Assembly (NCBI RefSeq): GCF_001931755.2
Contig: NZ_CP015510.2
Span: 868,001 to 932,000, forward strand
DNA from: Wolbachia endosymbiont of Folsomia candida
GTDB lineage: Bacteria > Pseudomonadota > Alphaproteobacteria > Rickettsiales > Anaplasmataceae
Direction: 5' to 3'
Length of the DNA: 64,000 nucleotides
Every line of letters begins with the position of its first letter. Within the stretch, counting starts at the first letter, position 1. The position numbers were made by a program, and so were the translations under genes. Shown here one piece after another: positions 34,428 through 44,458 of this stretch. The notes under the pieces were generated by a model. That model did no database searches, was not told the origin of the DNA, and saw nothing but the letters and a program-made list of their open reading frames with translations.

Positions 34428-34652
34428 ATGGATTTAGTAGCTTTAAAGTTTATAGCGATTGGTTTAAGTGCACTGAGTATGTTAGGAGCTAGTTTAGGTT
34501 TATCTAAGATGTTTTCTGCTATGTTAAATGGTATTGCAAGAAACCCTGAGTCAGAAGATAGGATGAAGAAATATATTTATGTTGGTGCAGGTTTCATTGA
34601 ATCAATTGGGTTATTTGCGCTTGTAATTGCATTGTTGTTAATATTTAGTTAG
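34428..34652 (+). CDS. atpE: ATP synthase F0 subunit c
   Basis: 74 residues, two membrane helices joined by the polar loop ARNPESEDRM. The proton-binding carboxylate is the Glu in GAGFIESIGLFALVIALLL near 58. Glycine-rich packing in the first helix (LSALSMLGASLGLS) is normal. The stop is one base before the next start, so subunit b' is translationally coupled. Confidence 0.97.
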   Translation: MDLVALKFIAIGLSALSMLGASLGLSKMFSAMLNGIARNPESEDRMKKYIYVGAGFIESIGLFALVIALLLIFS

Positions 34653-34653
34653 T

Positions 34654-35133
34654 ATGCCGCAACTTGATATATCAACTTTCTTTTCTCAAGTTTTTTGGTT
34701 TTTGATTTTTTTTTCTTCGCTTTTTTTTGTAGTAAGATCTTTATTTCTACCAAAATTAGATGAGATAATAAATGCTAGAAGTAAAGGGATATTGGATTCT
34801 TTTAATATTTCCCTTCACCTTTTAAAGCTTACAGAAACCCAGGTTGCTGAATATAATGCGGCTTTAAGTCAAGCTAGGGTAAAGGCAAAAGCGATTATGG
34901 ATGATGCACTTGCTGAGGTGGAACAAATGAGAGCTGACGTTAAGAATGTACTGGAAGAAGAAAATAAAAAAATGAACAAGCTTGTTGAAGAAAAGGTAGC
35001 AAAGTTTAAATGTGAATATATGCAAGAGTTAAAGCAAACAGCTACCAATATTGCTTTAATTTACTACACTAAATTAACCAATTCTAAAATTGAAGAGGAA
35101 TTAGTTGCTGACTTGGTGTCTAAAGAATTTTAG
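34654..35133 (+). CDS. atpG: ATP synthase F0 subunit b'
   Basis: 159 residues. One N-terminal membrane helix (VFWFLIFFSSLFFVVRSLFLP) is followed by a long charged helix, the peripheral stalk. The PKLDEIINAR segment after the membrane helix is the family mark. In alphaproteobacteria two different b-type subunits form a heterodimer; this is the first. The name atpG is also used for gamma, so b' is the safer label. Confidence 0.9.
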   Translation: MPQLDISTFFSQVFWFLIFFSSLFFVVRSLFLPKLDEIINARSKGILDSFNISLHLLKLTETQVAEYNAALSQARVKAKAIMDDALAEVEQMRADVKNVLEEENKKMNKLVEEKVAKFKCEYMQELKQTATNIALIYYTKLTNSKIEEELVADLVSKEF

Positions 35134-35141
35134 GGGTTTTT

Positions 35142-35618
35142 ATGTCTACAACAATGATTGTTAATCTCGCTTTCTTAGTGGGTTTTATTCTTTCATATAA
35201 GTTACTAAAAAAAGTAATAAAAAATGCCCTTAAAAATAAACGTAATAAGAGCAAACTTTCGAGTGAAGAGACTGAGAAATTCAGAAAAGATATGCTAGAA
35301 TATTACAAAAAATCTTCTGAGAGATATCAAGAATTAAGTTCAGAAGTTAATAAAATGATAGAGGAAACCCTGGATAAAGCTAATAGTATAATCGAGCACA
35401 ATAGACGGCAGTTGGATCAGACATTAGATGATAATGCTCACTCTAACTTAAAAAAAGTAACTGACCAATTTGAAAAAACTATTGAGGATTTAAAAGCTAA
35501 CACAGCTAATATGGCTGCTGATGCTGTAAAAAAAATAATGCACGAACGTAAGGATGATAAACGTACTAGCGAAGTTGTATCTTCACTTTCACGCGACTTA
35601 AGTAAAAAACTGCATTAG
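35142..35618 (+). CDS. atpF: ATP synthase F0 subunit b
   Basis: 158 residues. The N-terminal hydrophobic helix (MIVNLAFLVGFILSYKLL) is short, and the rest is a charged coiled coil as expected for the stalk; position after b' in the operon gives the identity more than sequence does. The TAG at 35616-35618 abuts the target duplication of the MITE at 35626. Before that insertion the glycosyltransferase ATG lay 5 bases after this stop. Confidence 0.88.
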   Translation: MSTTMIVNLAFLVGFILSYKLLKKVIKNALKNKRNKSKLSSEETEKFRKDMLEYYKKSSERYQELSSEVNKMIEETLDKANSIIEHNRRQLDQTLDDNAHSNLKKVTDQFEKTIEDLKANTANMAADAVKKIMHERKDDKRTSEVVSSLSRDLSKKLH

Positions 35619-35625
35619 GTTTAAT

Positions 35626-35970
35626 GCACAACTGTACAAATGTTGCGACTTTGAAGGCAAAAGTACAAACATGGTGTAATTCCAGCGCTTGACATACAAC
35701 TGTACGAACGTCTAATTTAGCGAGAAAGTAAACTAAAAGCATCAACCTTTGATGTCATCCCAGTGCTTGACACTGGGATCCAGCGAACTTGCTTGCAAGT
35801 GAGCATAATGGATAACGGAAAGGATAAAAGTTTTTATACTAAGATATAGTGTTTTAATGGAATTGTACTGCAAGATGGATCTGAGTAGTCCGCTACTTGG
35901 ATGACAGAAAGAGAATGCTGGAATGACATCAACGGTTATATACACTAAACTAGACGTTCATACAGATGTG
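35626..35970. mobile_element. MITE-like element with 8-base target duplication
   Basis: 345 bases. Left end GCACAACTGTACAAATGTTG, right end (complement) CACATCTGTATGAACGTC, imperfect inverted repeats. The octamer GGTTTAAT flanks both sides (35618-35625 and 35971-35978). It contains the palindrome CCCAGTGCTTGACACTGGGA near 35759 and an internal second ACAACTGTACGAACGTC. It has no gene. It separates atpF from the glycosyltransferase gene. Confidence 0.8.
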
Positions 35971-35976
35971 GGTTTA

Positions 35977-37584
35977 ATGCAGAAACTGTCTACACTTCAA
36001 GCTTGTAATATAAAATTCGATTCCAGTTTATTAAAAGAGCAAGAAAAGCTCTTTTATTATAAATTTCATATCATCCCTTGGCAAAAATTAAATAATACTA
36101 TCTTCTTTATAGTACAAGATATAAGCCAAGATATTAAGCATTGGATTGAAGCGAACTATTGTATTGATTATGTGCTAATAAAGGCAGATAACGGTAAAGT
36201 TTTGAGTTTTCTTAACTCACACTTTGGCATTTCAGAATTTGCAAGTAATTACTTATATTATAAAAACACAAATCTTTCAGTAAAGGGTATTAAACTGGGC
36301 TCAATGGTTCATGCTTCTTTTTTTATTGTAGTTTCAGTTTTAACATTGGCAGAAAAATATGCATATTTTGCTCTAATGTTGATATTTATAATTGGATGTT
36401 CTAGTTCTTTGTTCAAGTTTATCACTAAAATTTTTAGTTTACGTGGAAACTCTAATAAAAAAATAGATTTTAGCAACTTAAGTGAAGGAGATTTGCCTAT
36501 ATATACTGTTTTATTACCCGCTTTTAAAGAAAGCGCAGTAATTGGGCAATTAATTGAAAACATTGGAAATTTGGATTATCCAAAATCAAAATTAGACGTG
36601 AAACTTTTGATAGAAAGTGATGATCAGGAAATGCTTGCAGTTGTAGAAAAATATGTTCTACCACAATATTTCGAAGTAATAAAAATACCTCATTCTTTAC
36701 CTAAAACAAAAGCTAAGTCGTGCAATTATGCTATGTGTTTTGCCAGAGGGAAGTATGTAGTGATATATGATGCAGATGACAAACCTGATCCGCTGCAGCT
36801 AAAAAAAGCGCTTATTGAATTTAATAAGAGTGATGATAAACTTGCATGTGTGCAGGCTAGGCTAAATTATTATAATTATAACTACAATTTTCTCACAAAA
36901 TGCTTTTCTTTAGAGTATGTGAATTGGTTTCAATATTTACTGCCAGGATTTCAAAAAATGAATATGCCAATACCACTCGGTGGTAGTAGCAACCATTTTT
37001 CAGTAGAAATTTTAAAAAAAGTGTTTCTCTGGGACGCTTATAACGTCACTGAAGATGCTGATTTAGGTTTGAGGCTGGCACAAATGGGGTATAAAACTAG
37101 GATTATTGATTCAGAAACTTTGGAAGAATCGCCAATTACTGTATTTGCTTGGATTAAGCAAAGAGCACGCTGGATCAAGGGATATATGCAAACTTATGTG
37201 GTCCATTTAAAAAATATAAAATCACTTTATAAATACACCGGATTTAAGGGAATTTTGCTGTTAAACCTTTTTGTTGGATCCACATCTTTTATATTTTTTA
37301 CTACTCCATTTTTGCTGCTTTCATTGATATTAACAAGGGTTTTAAATGAATTATTTTTGTATTATTTTATAGCAGTATACATCATTAATTTGATTTTTTT
37401 AATGATATCAGTCAAACAGCAGAAAATGCCTTTTTACTTCTATATAGTATCGATATTTTTTCCGGTCTATGGTCTATTACATAGTATTGCAGCTTTTCTT
37501 GCTTTATGGGAATTTATTATTTACCCTGAAAGATGGAATAAAACTCAGCATGGTTTATGGAAGAAAAGCGATCAAAAGCTGTAA
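35977..37584 (+). CDS. Family 2 glycosyltransferase, cellulose-synthase-like membrane enzyme
   Basis: 535 residues from the ATG at 35977. An upstream ATG at 35923 is in frame, but residues 1-18 from it would be encoded by the MITE; the original start, 5 bases after the atpF stop, is the one within the target duplication. The N-terminal part ([22 protein letters not shown]) resembles the N-terminal domain of GspE-like proteins, followed by membrane helices. The catalytic domain has [11 protein letters not shown], the D-x-D type [10 protein letters not shown] near 265, [11 protein letters not shown] near 360 and QRARWIKGY near 395, all typical of processive GT2 enzymes. Several C-terminal helices follow. 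Substrate unknown; ctaA overlaps the end by 28 bases. Confidence 0.87.
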   Translation: MQKLSTLQACNIKFDSSLLKEQEKLFYYKFHIIPWQKLNNTIFFIVQDISQDIKHWIEANYCIDYVLIKADNGKVLSFLNSHFGISEFASNYLYYKNTNLSVKGIKLGSMVHASFFIVVSVLTLAEKYAYFALMLIFIIGCSSSLFKFITKIFSLRGNSNKKIDFSNLSEGDLPIYTVLLPAFKESAVIGQLIENIGNLDYPKSKLDVKLLIESDDQEMLAVVEKYVLPQYFEVIKIPHSLPKTKAKSCNYAMCFARGKYVVIYDADDKPDPLQLKKALIEFNKSDDKLACVQARLNYYNYNYNFLTKCFSLEYVNWFQYLLPGFQKMNMPIPLGGSSNHFSVEILKKVFLWDAYNVTEDADLGLRLAQMGYKTRIIDSETLEESPITVFAWIKQRARWIKGYMQTYVVHLKNIKSLYKYTGFKGILLLNLFVGSTSFIFFTTPFLLLSLILTRVLNELFLYYFIAVYIINLIFLMISVKQQKMPFYFYIVSIFFPVYGLLHSIAAFLALWEFIIYPERWNKTQHGLWKKSDQKL

Positions 37585-38570
37585 CTATTTGGCTTTTTAT
37601 ATGTTGCACCATGGTAATCCTTATGGTGGGAATTGGTGGATTTACCAGACTTACAAGAGCTGGATTATCAATTACGGAGTGGAAACCTATCACAGGAACA
37701 TTACCTCCGCTAAGCGCGGAAGATTGGCTAAAAGAAAAATCAAAATATGAAGCTACGCCTGAATATAAGGCATTTAACTATGGTATGAGCATGGAAGAGT
37801 TTCGTGCTATATACTTAATAGAATATATGCATAGATTAATTGCGAGACTAACAGGACTGATTTTCATACTGCCATTTGTATATTTTACATTAAGAAGAAA
37901 AATATCTAAAAAAGTAGTAATAAGGCTGCTTGTCGCACTGTTATTTGGCATGCTACAAGCTATTGCTGGTTGGTATATGGTTAAAAGTGGCTTGGTGGCC
38001 GAGCCTCATGTGAGTCACTATAGGCTTGCACTTCATCTGTTATTAGCATTAGTGGTTTTTGCACTGTTATCGTATCAATTTTTTGATTATCAGATAAAGC
38101 CACAGCAAACAAAACTTAAAATCAGTAGTGGCGCTACATATTATTTAGTAATCATTTTGACCATTGTTGTGATACAGATAATTTTCGGTGCATTTGTTGC
38201 GGGATTAAATGCTGGTTTAATTTATAATACTTTTCCACTAATGGATGGAGCTATTATCCCTAGCGATTTATTTTTTTTGCAACCTGCGTGGCTCAATATT
38301 TTTGAAAATAGAGCAACAGTGCAGTTTATACATAGAGTATTAGCATTGTTAATATTAGTGCTGACAGTAATACTCACAATAAAAAATATTAGCATAAAAC
38401 CTTTATATGTTATGTTGCTCGCTGTTGTCATTCAGATAATTTTAGGAGTAGTGACACTATTATTCCACGTGCCAATAGTCACTGCTATATTTCATCAAGT
38501 GTTTTCATTTATCTTATTTGCATCAAGCAGTTACTCCTTATGTTACTTGATAAAAAATAAAGCTAAGTAG
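37557..38570 (+). CDS. ctaA: Heme A synthase
   Basis: 337 residues with about eight membrane helices in two related halves. It converts heme O to heme A for cytochrome oxidase. Landmarks are [26 protein letters not shown] near 23-48, [13 protein letters not shown] near 89 and [10 protein letters not shown] near 258, containing heme-ligand histidines, and [22 protein letters not shown] near 210-231. The start overlaps the glycosyltransferase gene by 28 bases. Confidence 0.95.
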   Translation: MEEKRSKAVTIWLFICCTMVILMVGIGGFTRLTRAGLSITEWKPITGTLPPLSAEDWLKEKSKYEATPEYKAFNYGMSMEEFRAIYLIEYMHRLIARLTGLIFILPFVYFTLRRKISKKVVIRLLVALLFGMLQAIAGWYMVKSGLVAEPHVSHYRLALHLLLALVVFALLSYQFFDYQIKPQQTKLKISSGATYYLVIILTIVVIQIIFGAFVAGLNAGLIYNTFPLMDGAIIPSDLFFLQPAWLNIFENRATVQFIHRVLALLILVLTVILTIKNISIKPLYVMLLAVVIQIILGVVTLLFHVPIVTAIFHQVFSFILFASSSYSLCYLIKNKAK

Positions 38571-38704
38571 GGCTATTTGAAGTTTGAATAGATATTAAAT
38601 CTCTTGCATAGCCATTAACCATGCAAAAAGGCTCAAGTTCATAATTAACTTGAAAATACCATATTCTTTTGTTAGAATAAATACTTATTTAATTAAATGA
38701 GGTT

Positions 38705-39676
38705 ATGGCTATGGAACACGGTGGATATCACGCACCTGGAGATTTTACGGAAAACTTTCAAGATAATAATGTTAATTTTAATGCAATAAAGAGCGAATTA
38801 TATACTGTTATCGGAGATTTTACTGGAAGAAGCAAAACAGAAATAGCACAGAAAATTAAAGAATACTGCCTAGAAAATGGGATTAAATTAAAAACAACAA
38901 ATCAACAAGGTTCTTCAAGTAATAGAAGCACATACTCTACTAGAAGTAGTAGTACTAGTGGTAATGTAAACATTACTATTAATGAGAATAAAGGATTCAG
39001 TTTTTGGGATTATCTTTTATTACAGAGCCTTTTTGGTAGTAAATCACAGCCAATAATTATCAATAATGCTCCTGCTGCTACATATAGCGTACCTCCGCAG
39101 GAAAAAAATGATGAATCTAAAAAAAGGAAAGCGTTTATCTTGTTTGCAGCTCTTTGTGTTATTACGCACCTTGCTGTATGTGCCATTTATCACATGTATT
39201 TTAAAAAAGAAGCAGAAAAATCTGATAAACCAATTGATTATCTAGTAAATCGTCAGCTTGGTATAGCAATATTTCAATTAGCGTTTGGTCTAGCAAGTCT
39301 TATTGGAGGTGGAGCATGCATAAGTCAAAGTGAAATTTTCTTTCCACTTTTGATTAATACCTTTATATGCTTAGGTTCAGCTTGCCTTTTTTATCATGAA
39401 CGCAATAACACACTTAAAACTGAAGTTGAGCCTTACATGAAATTAGCAAAATTACTTATAGATGATGAACGCCTAGAGAATCAGCGAACAAGGCAGCATA
39501 CTGATTTTACTCAAAATTTTGGTCATCCAGGTGCTACTCATTATCCACCACCACCTCCTTATCCTCATAATCCAAGTGCTCCAGCTTATGATGGTAGCTA
39601 TGATACTTATCCAAATCTTTCTACTCAATTTAGTAACCCTAATGTAACAGAATTTGGTGGTCTTGGAAAAAGTTAA
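38705..39676 (+). CDS. Membrane protein with a tail carrying PPPY, PSAP and YPNL motifs
   Basis: 323 residues. The N-terminal 135 are soluble and Ser/Thr/Asn-rich (STYSTRSSSTSGNVNITINENK). Three hydrophobic segments lie at about 140-165, 188-207 and 213-231. The C-terminal 90 residues are a polar tail: Y280 followed by five Pro and Y286 (PPPY 283-286), PSAP 290-293, and YPNL 302-305. The first ATG at 38705 follows GAGG at 6 bases; a second ATG is two codons later. No similar family is known to me. The tail layout resembles viral late domains, but Pro/Tyr-rich tails can match short motifs by chance. Confidence 0.75.
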   Translation: MAMEHGGYHAPGDFTENFQDNNVNFNAIKSELYTVIGDFTGRSKTEIAQKIKEYCLENGIKLKTTNQQGSSSNRSTYSTRSSSTSGNVNITINENKGFSFWDYLLLQSLFGSKSQPIIINNAPAATYSVPPQEKNDESKKRKAFILFAALCVITHLAVCAIYHMYFKKEAEKSDKPIDYLVNRQLGIAIFQLAFGLASLIGGGACISQSEIFFPLLINTFICLGSACLFYHERNNTLKTEVEPYMKLAKLLIDDERLENQRTRQHTDFTQNFGHPGATHYPPPPPYPHNPSAPAYDGSYDTYPNLSTQFSNPNVTEFGGLGKS

Positions 39677-39792
39677 TCTTACTTTAATACTGGTAGCTAT
39701 AATATGGTTACCAGCTCTACCTAATTTAATCTGTGATGTACATAATTAGCTGAATTTCATATACTTTTATATCTCCATAATTAACCCAATAA

Positions 39793-41553
39793 ATGGACCA
39801 TATAGACATCATAAAATCAAAATTGTTATTATCTGATATAGTAGGTAAAAGAGTCAGATTAACAAAAAGAGGTGACAGTTTTGTTGGGTTATGCCCATTT
39901 CATCATGAAAAAACTCCTTCTTTTTCGGTGAGTAATGCTAAGGGACTATATTACTGTTTTGGTTGCTCTGCTTATGGTGATGCATTTGAATTTATTTCAC
40001 AAACTGAAGGGCTAAGTTTCAAAGAAGCGGTAGAAAAATTAGCACCTGTTGCAGGTGTTGAATTACCTAAGGATCTTAGCATTACAAAAGAAAACGATAA
40101 ACTATTTTCAACGCTGAACTTAGCGACGAATTGGTTTTCACAAAAAAAACAAAGTGTTTTAAATTATTTAAGGCAGCGTAATATTTCACCTGATATCATC
40201 AGTAAGTTTAAAATAGGTTATGCACCAAGCTTTGGGTTGAAAGAATATTTAAATTCATTGGGTATTAAAGACAAAACTTTAATTGATATTGGGTTAATAA
40301 ATAAAAATTTTCGTGATTATTTTTACGATCGGCTGATATTTCCTATATACAGCATTTCAGGGAAAGTGATTGGGTTTGGTGGACGTGCACTCAGCTCCGA
40401 GCAACAGCCAAAATATTTAAATAGCCCAGAAAGTCAGCTCTTTAAAAAGAAGGAAAACTTGTATGGATTAAACTTTGCTTTGAGTGAAATACGCAAAAAA
40501 CAGCATATCTTTATTGTTGAAGGGTATATGGATGTGATAGCGCTACATCAAACAGGAATTAGTAACACTGTTGCGCCGCTTGGCACTGCAATGTCTGCAG
40601 AACAGATCAAAAATCTATGGAAATTTGCTAAAGAAATATCCATCTGTATGGATGGTGATAGAGCAGGGTATAATGCTGCTATTAGAGTTGCTGAACTAGT
40701 TCTACCGATATTAGAACCTGGATATACATTAAAGTTTGTGACTTTACCAAGGAATAAAGATCCATATGATATTTGTGATGAGCTGGAATATAAGAAAGAA
40801 GATGTACTGAGTGCGCTTGATCATTCAACAAAGCTGCACTCTGAATATTTATGGCACCACATAATTAGCACCAATTTGCAGAACTACGACAAACTTTCTC
40901 CAGAAAGATATTCAGTGATTGAGCATAAATTTATGGAATATGTGGATGCTATAAGTAATAGTAACATTAGAAGGTATTACAGAGATTTTTTTTACAATAA
41001 GGCTTACGAATTAAGAAGAAATTTTAAAACGCAGGCTTTTAGTAGTAAAACTAAAATGACAAAGAGTGAGTACCTTCACAACAAATCTCCAGAACTAATT
41101 GAAGCAGAGCAAAATCAGGCTGTAATTTTACGTATAGCCATGGAATTTCCTGAAATCTTGAATCATCCTATATCTTTTGAGCAATTTTCCAATTTTGAAT
41201 TTACTTATCCGGACATGAAAGCATTAGGGCAGTGTATGGTTGATATAATAAGCAAGGATATTAAGCTGAGTAAAGAGGTTTTATCGCAAGAATTTGAGCA
41301 GTCTAATGTTATTAAAAACATAAGGTATATATTCGAAAAAACTAGCGTATTAAACAGCCAATTAAAAGATAGAAAGTCTGCAGAAATTGTGTGGAATAAT
41401 ATAGTGCTGCTAAAAGAATTAAATGCACTACAAAAAGAAAAAGTTGAAGCAAGATTGAATGGTAACTTTGACTTAGAAGAAAGATTAATGGAACAAATAA
41501 AACAAATAGAAAATGATATGCAAGAAATGCAAATGCAATTTATTCAAAAGTAG
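39793..41553 (+). CDS. dnaG: DNA primase
   Basis: 586 residues. The N-terminal zinc finger is CPFHHEKTPSFSVSNAKG...YCFGC (near 35-61). The RNA polymerase-like core shows FYDRLIFPIYSISGKVIGFGGR near 178 and the TOPRIM motifs FIVEGYMDVIAL near 240 and ICMDGDRAGYNAA near 290. It makes RNA primers for replication with DnaB. The C-terminal helicase-binding part is less conserved and coiled. Confidence 0.96.
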   Translation: MDHIDIIKSKLLLSDIVGKRVRLTKRGDSFVGLCPFHHEKTPSFSVSNAKGLYYCFGCSAYGDAFEFISQTEGLSFKEAVEKLAPVAGVELPKDLSITKENDKLFSTLNLATNWFSQKKQSVLNYLRQRNISPDIISKFKIGYAPSFGLKEYLNSLGIKDKTLIDIGLINKNFRDYFYDRLIFPIYSISGKVIGFGGRALSSEQQPKYLNSPESQLFKKKENLYGLNFALSEIRKKQHIFIVEGYMDVIALHQTGISNTVAPLGTAMSAEQIKNLWKFAKEISICMDGDRAGYNAAIRVAELVLPILEPGYTLKFVTLPRNKDPYDICDELEYKKEDVLSALDHSTKLHSEYLWHHIISTNLQNYDKLSPERYSVIEHKFMEYVDAISNSNIRRYYRDFFYNKAYELRRNFKTQAFSSKTKMTKSEYLHNKSPELIEAEQNQAVILRIAMEFPEILNHPISFEQFSNFEFTYPDMKALGQCMVDIISKDIKLSKEVLSQEFEQSNVIKNIRYIFEKTSVLNSQLKDRKSAEIVWNNIVLLKELNALQKEKVEARLNGNFDLEERLMEQIKQIENDMQEMQMQFIQK

Positions 41554-41562
41554 TTGGGGTTT

Positions 41563-41976
41563 TTAAGCAGTAATGATCAAGTATAACAAATAGTAGAAAT
41601 TAGATAAGATAATCAAGGGGATAAAAGTATAGATGCTTAATTTAAAATAACCCGATAAGATCTGAATCACACTTCCAAGTGCTGGTACCCATGAAAATAA
41701 TATAACCGTATAAATAAGCAAATTTCTTATAGTTTTTGATGTTGTATATTCGTTTTCTAATTTGTGGTATGATTTTCGTATCAAGATTGTCATTCTACCT
41801 AAATACCAATTAACTATTCCGCCAAGACTAGATCCGAGTACCCCAAAAAGTAACATAAGTAGTGGACTGTAATGCGACCTGAAGCATAGCATAGCTTTAA
41901 ACACAAAACCTTGACGTATTGGTAAGATTAATGATGCTACTAAGCTATCTGTGAGCAAAAGAAAATAATTTTCCAT
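41563..41976 (-). CDS. YqaA/DedA-like small membrane protein
   Basis: 137 residues, four membrane helices. GVLGSSLGGIVNWYLGR near 46-62 and FSWVPALGSVIQILSGYFKL near 94-113 match the YqaA branch of the SNARE-associated (DedA) family, which includes undecaprenyl-phosphate and lipid transporters. The usual family start is shortened. The 3' end converges with dnaG at a 9-base distance; the start lies 6 bases after the cysS stop, so it is probably translated from the cysS transcript. Confidence 0.75.
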   Translation of the reverse strand: MENYFLLLTDSLVASLILPIRQGFVFKAMLCFRSHYSPLLMLLFGVLGSSLGGIVNWYLGRMTILIRKSYHKLENEYTTSKTIRNLLIYTVILFSWVPALGSVIQILSGYFKLSIYTFIPLIILSNFYYLLYLIITA

Positions 41977-41982
41977 ATCAAC

Positions 41983-43362
41983 TCACCAGGTTGTTGTACC
42001 ATCTTCATTATCAGAAATTGAAATTCCCATTTTTTTTAATTGGTCTCTTATTTTATCTGCAGTATCATAATTTTTATTCTGTTTTGCAGCTCTCCTTAAG
42101 TCTATCAATCTTTCTATTTCTTGAGAACTCGCATCAACGCTAAACCACTCTTGATAAGTTAATTGGAGGAGGCCAATAAACCTAGCACTCCTGATAAAGG
42201 TATGAGTGAATCTAAGTTTGTCATCTTCGTTACTTGTTTTATTAATCTTTGCAGCAATTTCATGTAAGATAGCTAGAGCTTCAGGAATGTTTAAGTCGTT
42301 TTTTAAAGCATCTATAAAATCTTTAGAAGCTTCTGCATCGCTTGTTTTAACACTTTCCAAATCTATACCGCGTAATAACCGATAAAATTTATTTAAAGTT
42401 TCTTGCGCATCATAGATAACGCTTTCAGTCCAATCAAGTGGTTTTCTATAATGAGTTTTGAGTAGTGCATAGCGTATCACTTCACCTTTTATTCCATTAT
42501 CAAGAAGATCCCTTACTTTTACTATATTAAATAAGGATTTACTCATTTTCTCTTCATTTACTGTAAGAAAGCCATTATGCATCCAATGCTTTGCAAAAGT
42601 TGATCCAGCAAATGCAGCTTTGCTCTGCGCAATTTCATTTTCGTGATGAGGGAATTGTAAATCTATACCGCCACCATGGACGTCAAAATCTTTACCAAGG
42701 TAAGCATATGCCATTGCTGAACATTCTATGTGCCATCCAGGTCTACCTTCTCCCCATGGACTATCCCAATAACTTGAAAGCTCATAGTCAACATCGCTTG
42801 CAGGCTTCCACAATACAAAATCGCCTGGGTGCTTTTTATTTTCATCAACTTCAACTCTGCTACCATGAACCAGCTCATCAATTTTCTTTCCAGATAAAGC
42901 GCCATATTCTGGGTAAGACTCTACACTAAAATATACATGTTTATTGGATTCATAAGCATGACCAGATTTAAGCAAATGCTCAATTAATTCTATAATATTA
43001 TCTATATTTTCTGTTGCTTTTGGCTCATGCGTTGGCTCTAAGCAGTTTATGCTTCTCATGTCGTCATGAAAGGCTTTAGTGTAATATGTAGTGATGCTTT
43101 CTATATTACTATTTTTCTCATTTGCTGCATTGATTATCTTATCATCGATATCTGTAATATTGCGCACATAAGTAACTTTGCCATAGCAAAATTTAAGCAG
43201 TTGAAATAATACATCATAGACAACAACAGATCTAGCATTACCTATATGCGCTGTATCATATACAGTTGGTCCACAAACATACATTCTTATATGATCTTTA
43301 TCGATCGGTATAAAAAGCTCCTTTTTTTTTGTTAAAGTGTTATAAAGCCTAACCATATACAA
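41983..43362 (-). CDS. cysS: Cysteinyl-tRNA synthetase
   Basis: 459 residues. The zinc/active-site Cys is in MYVCGPTVYDTAHIGNARS (28-46), with the HIGH-type HIGN. GRPGWHIECSAMAYAYLG near 205 contains further zinc ligands, HGGGIDLQFPHHENE near 228 is characteristic, and the KMSKS motif is in EEKMSKSLFN near 262. The ATG at 43362 overlaps the upstream exoD-like gene by 14 bases. The start could also be the second Met at residue 3. Confidence 0.96.
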   Translation of the reverse strand: MYMVRLYNTLTKKKELFIPIDKDHIRMYVCGPTVYDTAHIGNARSVVVYDVLFQLLKFCYGKVTYVRNITDIDDKIINAANEKNSNIESITTYYTKAFHDDMRSINCLEPTHEPKATENIDNIIELIEHLLKSGHAYESNKHVYFSVESYPEYGALSGKKIDELVHGSRVEVDENKKHPGDFVLWKPASDVDYELSSYWDSPWGEGRPGWHIECSAMAYAYLGKDFDVHGGGIDLQFPHHENEIAQSKAAFAGSTFAKHWMHNGFLTVNEEKMSKSLFNIVKVRDLLDNGIKGEVIRYALLKTHYRKPLDWTESVIYDAQETLNKFYRLLRGIDLESVKTSDAEASKDFIDALKNDLNIPEALAILHEIAAKINKTSNEDDKLRFTHTFIRSARFIGLLQLTYQEWFSVDASSQEIERLIDLRRAAKQNKNYDTADKIRDQLKKMGISISDNEDGTTTW

Positions 43363-44002
43363 AGCTTTTTAGAAAAGAAAATGCTCCAATTATAAGTTGT
43401 GGTCCTTTGATTATTATGACAAGAGTAAGTAACAATCCGCAGAGTGATATTAACACTCCAAGTATAGACAAAACCCCATCTTTACTCATAATACCAAGCG
43501 CAATGAGAGTTGTGCCAATTGCAGGAACAAAGTTAGTAAGCGGAAGTGGAAGAGCTATCGATAATGCAGAAAGCAGCATTATAAAAGCTAAAATCTTTTC
43601 ACCAGGCCCATAAAAAATGAAAGCCATTCTTGGCTTCATAAACTTTTCTATTTTTTTTAATGCAGGAGAGGTTTTCTCTACCACAAGAGCTAATGTTGAA
43701 CGCTGAAAAGATTTTTTTTCGAGCCAGTGCGGCATCCAAGGAGAATCAAATCCAAATAGAAGCTGCAGCGAAAACAAAATTAAAGGTATCGAAAATATGG
43801 TTGTATAACCAGGTGGAACAGGTATAGGTACTGATAAAGGTAAGGAAAATATAATTATTAAAATACCAAAACCTCTCTCATGCAAAGCTGTCTTAATATC
43901 AAACAACGTTACTGTATCACTATCAGTATCAGCCACATCTTTTAAAATATCAGAAGCTAGTTTATCACGTTTATTCAACACATCATTTTTTGACACACAC
44001 AA
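43349..44002 (-). CDS. ExoD-family membrane protein
   Basis: 217 residues, five or so hydrophobic segments. GFGILIIIFSLPLSVPIPVPPGYTT near 50-75 and ALSIALPLPLTNFVPAIGTTLIALGI near 143-168 are the two related segments typical of the exopolysaccharide synthesis ExoD family. The biochemical role of that family is not established. It overlaps cysS by 14 bases and probably drives its transcription. Confidence 0.85.
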   Translation of the reverse strand: MCVSKNDVLNKRDKLASDILKDVADTDSDTVTLFDIKTALHERGFGILIIIFSLPLSVPIPVPPGYTTIFSIPLILFSLQLLFGFDSPWMPHWLEKKSFQRSTLALVVEKTSPALKKIEKFMKPRMAFIFYGPGEKILAFIMLLSALSIALPLPLTNFVPAIGTTLIALGIMSKDGVLSILGVLISLCGLLLTLVIIIKGPQLIIGAFSFLKSFVYG

Positions 44003-44105
44003 CCTTAAAAAAACTACTTACTCTAACTAACACAATTACTGCTAAATTTCAATATCCATTAAACAAAATTTCTCGATTCCAATATGTATAGCACCACTAT
44101 GTAAT
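44003..44105. other. Spacer left of the MITE
   Basis: AT-rich sequence upstream of the minus-strand exoD-like gene, presumably with its promoter. Nothing else recognised. The last eight bases TATGTAAT form the left target duplication of the MITE. Confidence 0.5.
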
Positions 44106-44458
44106 GCACAACTGTACGAACGTTGCAAAACTTTAAGGCAAAAGTGTAAAAAATGGTGTCATTCCAGCGCGTGACGCTGGAATCCAGTTTTCTTACTTAA
44201 TGATTTCATCATATAAATCTTTCCAATCTTGGTTTTCTTCTTCAATCAAATCAATTTTCCAAATTCGCTTAATTAAATTTGATGTTATACCAGCATCCAT
44301 TACGCTCACTTGCAGTTATATAAACATAATAGTTTTTCATATGTATTCATATGTAATTAATAAATTAACTGGATTCCAGTGTCACGCACTGGAATGACAC
44401 CAAAGGTTGATGTTTTTAGTTTACTTTCTCGCTAAATTAGACGTTTGTACAGTTGTGC
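44106..44458. mobile_element. MITE-like element, second complete copy
   Basis: 353 bases. The left end GCACAACTGTACGAACGTT and the complement of the right end GCACAACTGTACAAACGTC are inverted repeats of about 18 bases. Octamers TATGTAAT (left) and TATGTCAT (right) differ by one base, an aged target duplication. Inside are the palindrome CCAGCGCGTGACGCTGG near 44167 and its relative CCAGTGTCACGCACTGG near 44375, with AT-rich sequence between. No gene; it cannot move by itself. Confidence 0.8.

Noticed and set aside
35923..35976. Upstream ATG extending the glycosyltransferase
   Set aside because: Encoded by the MITE; the ancestral start next to atpF is at 35977.
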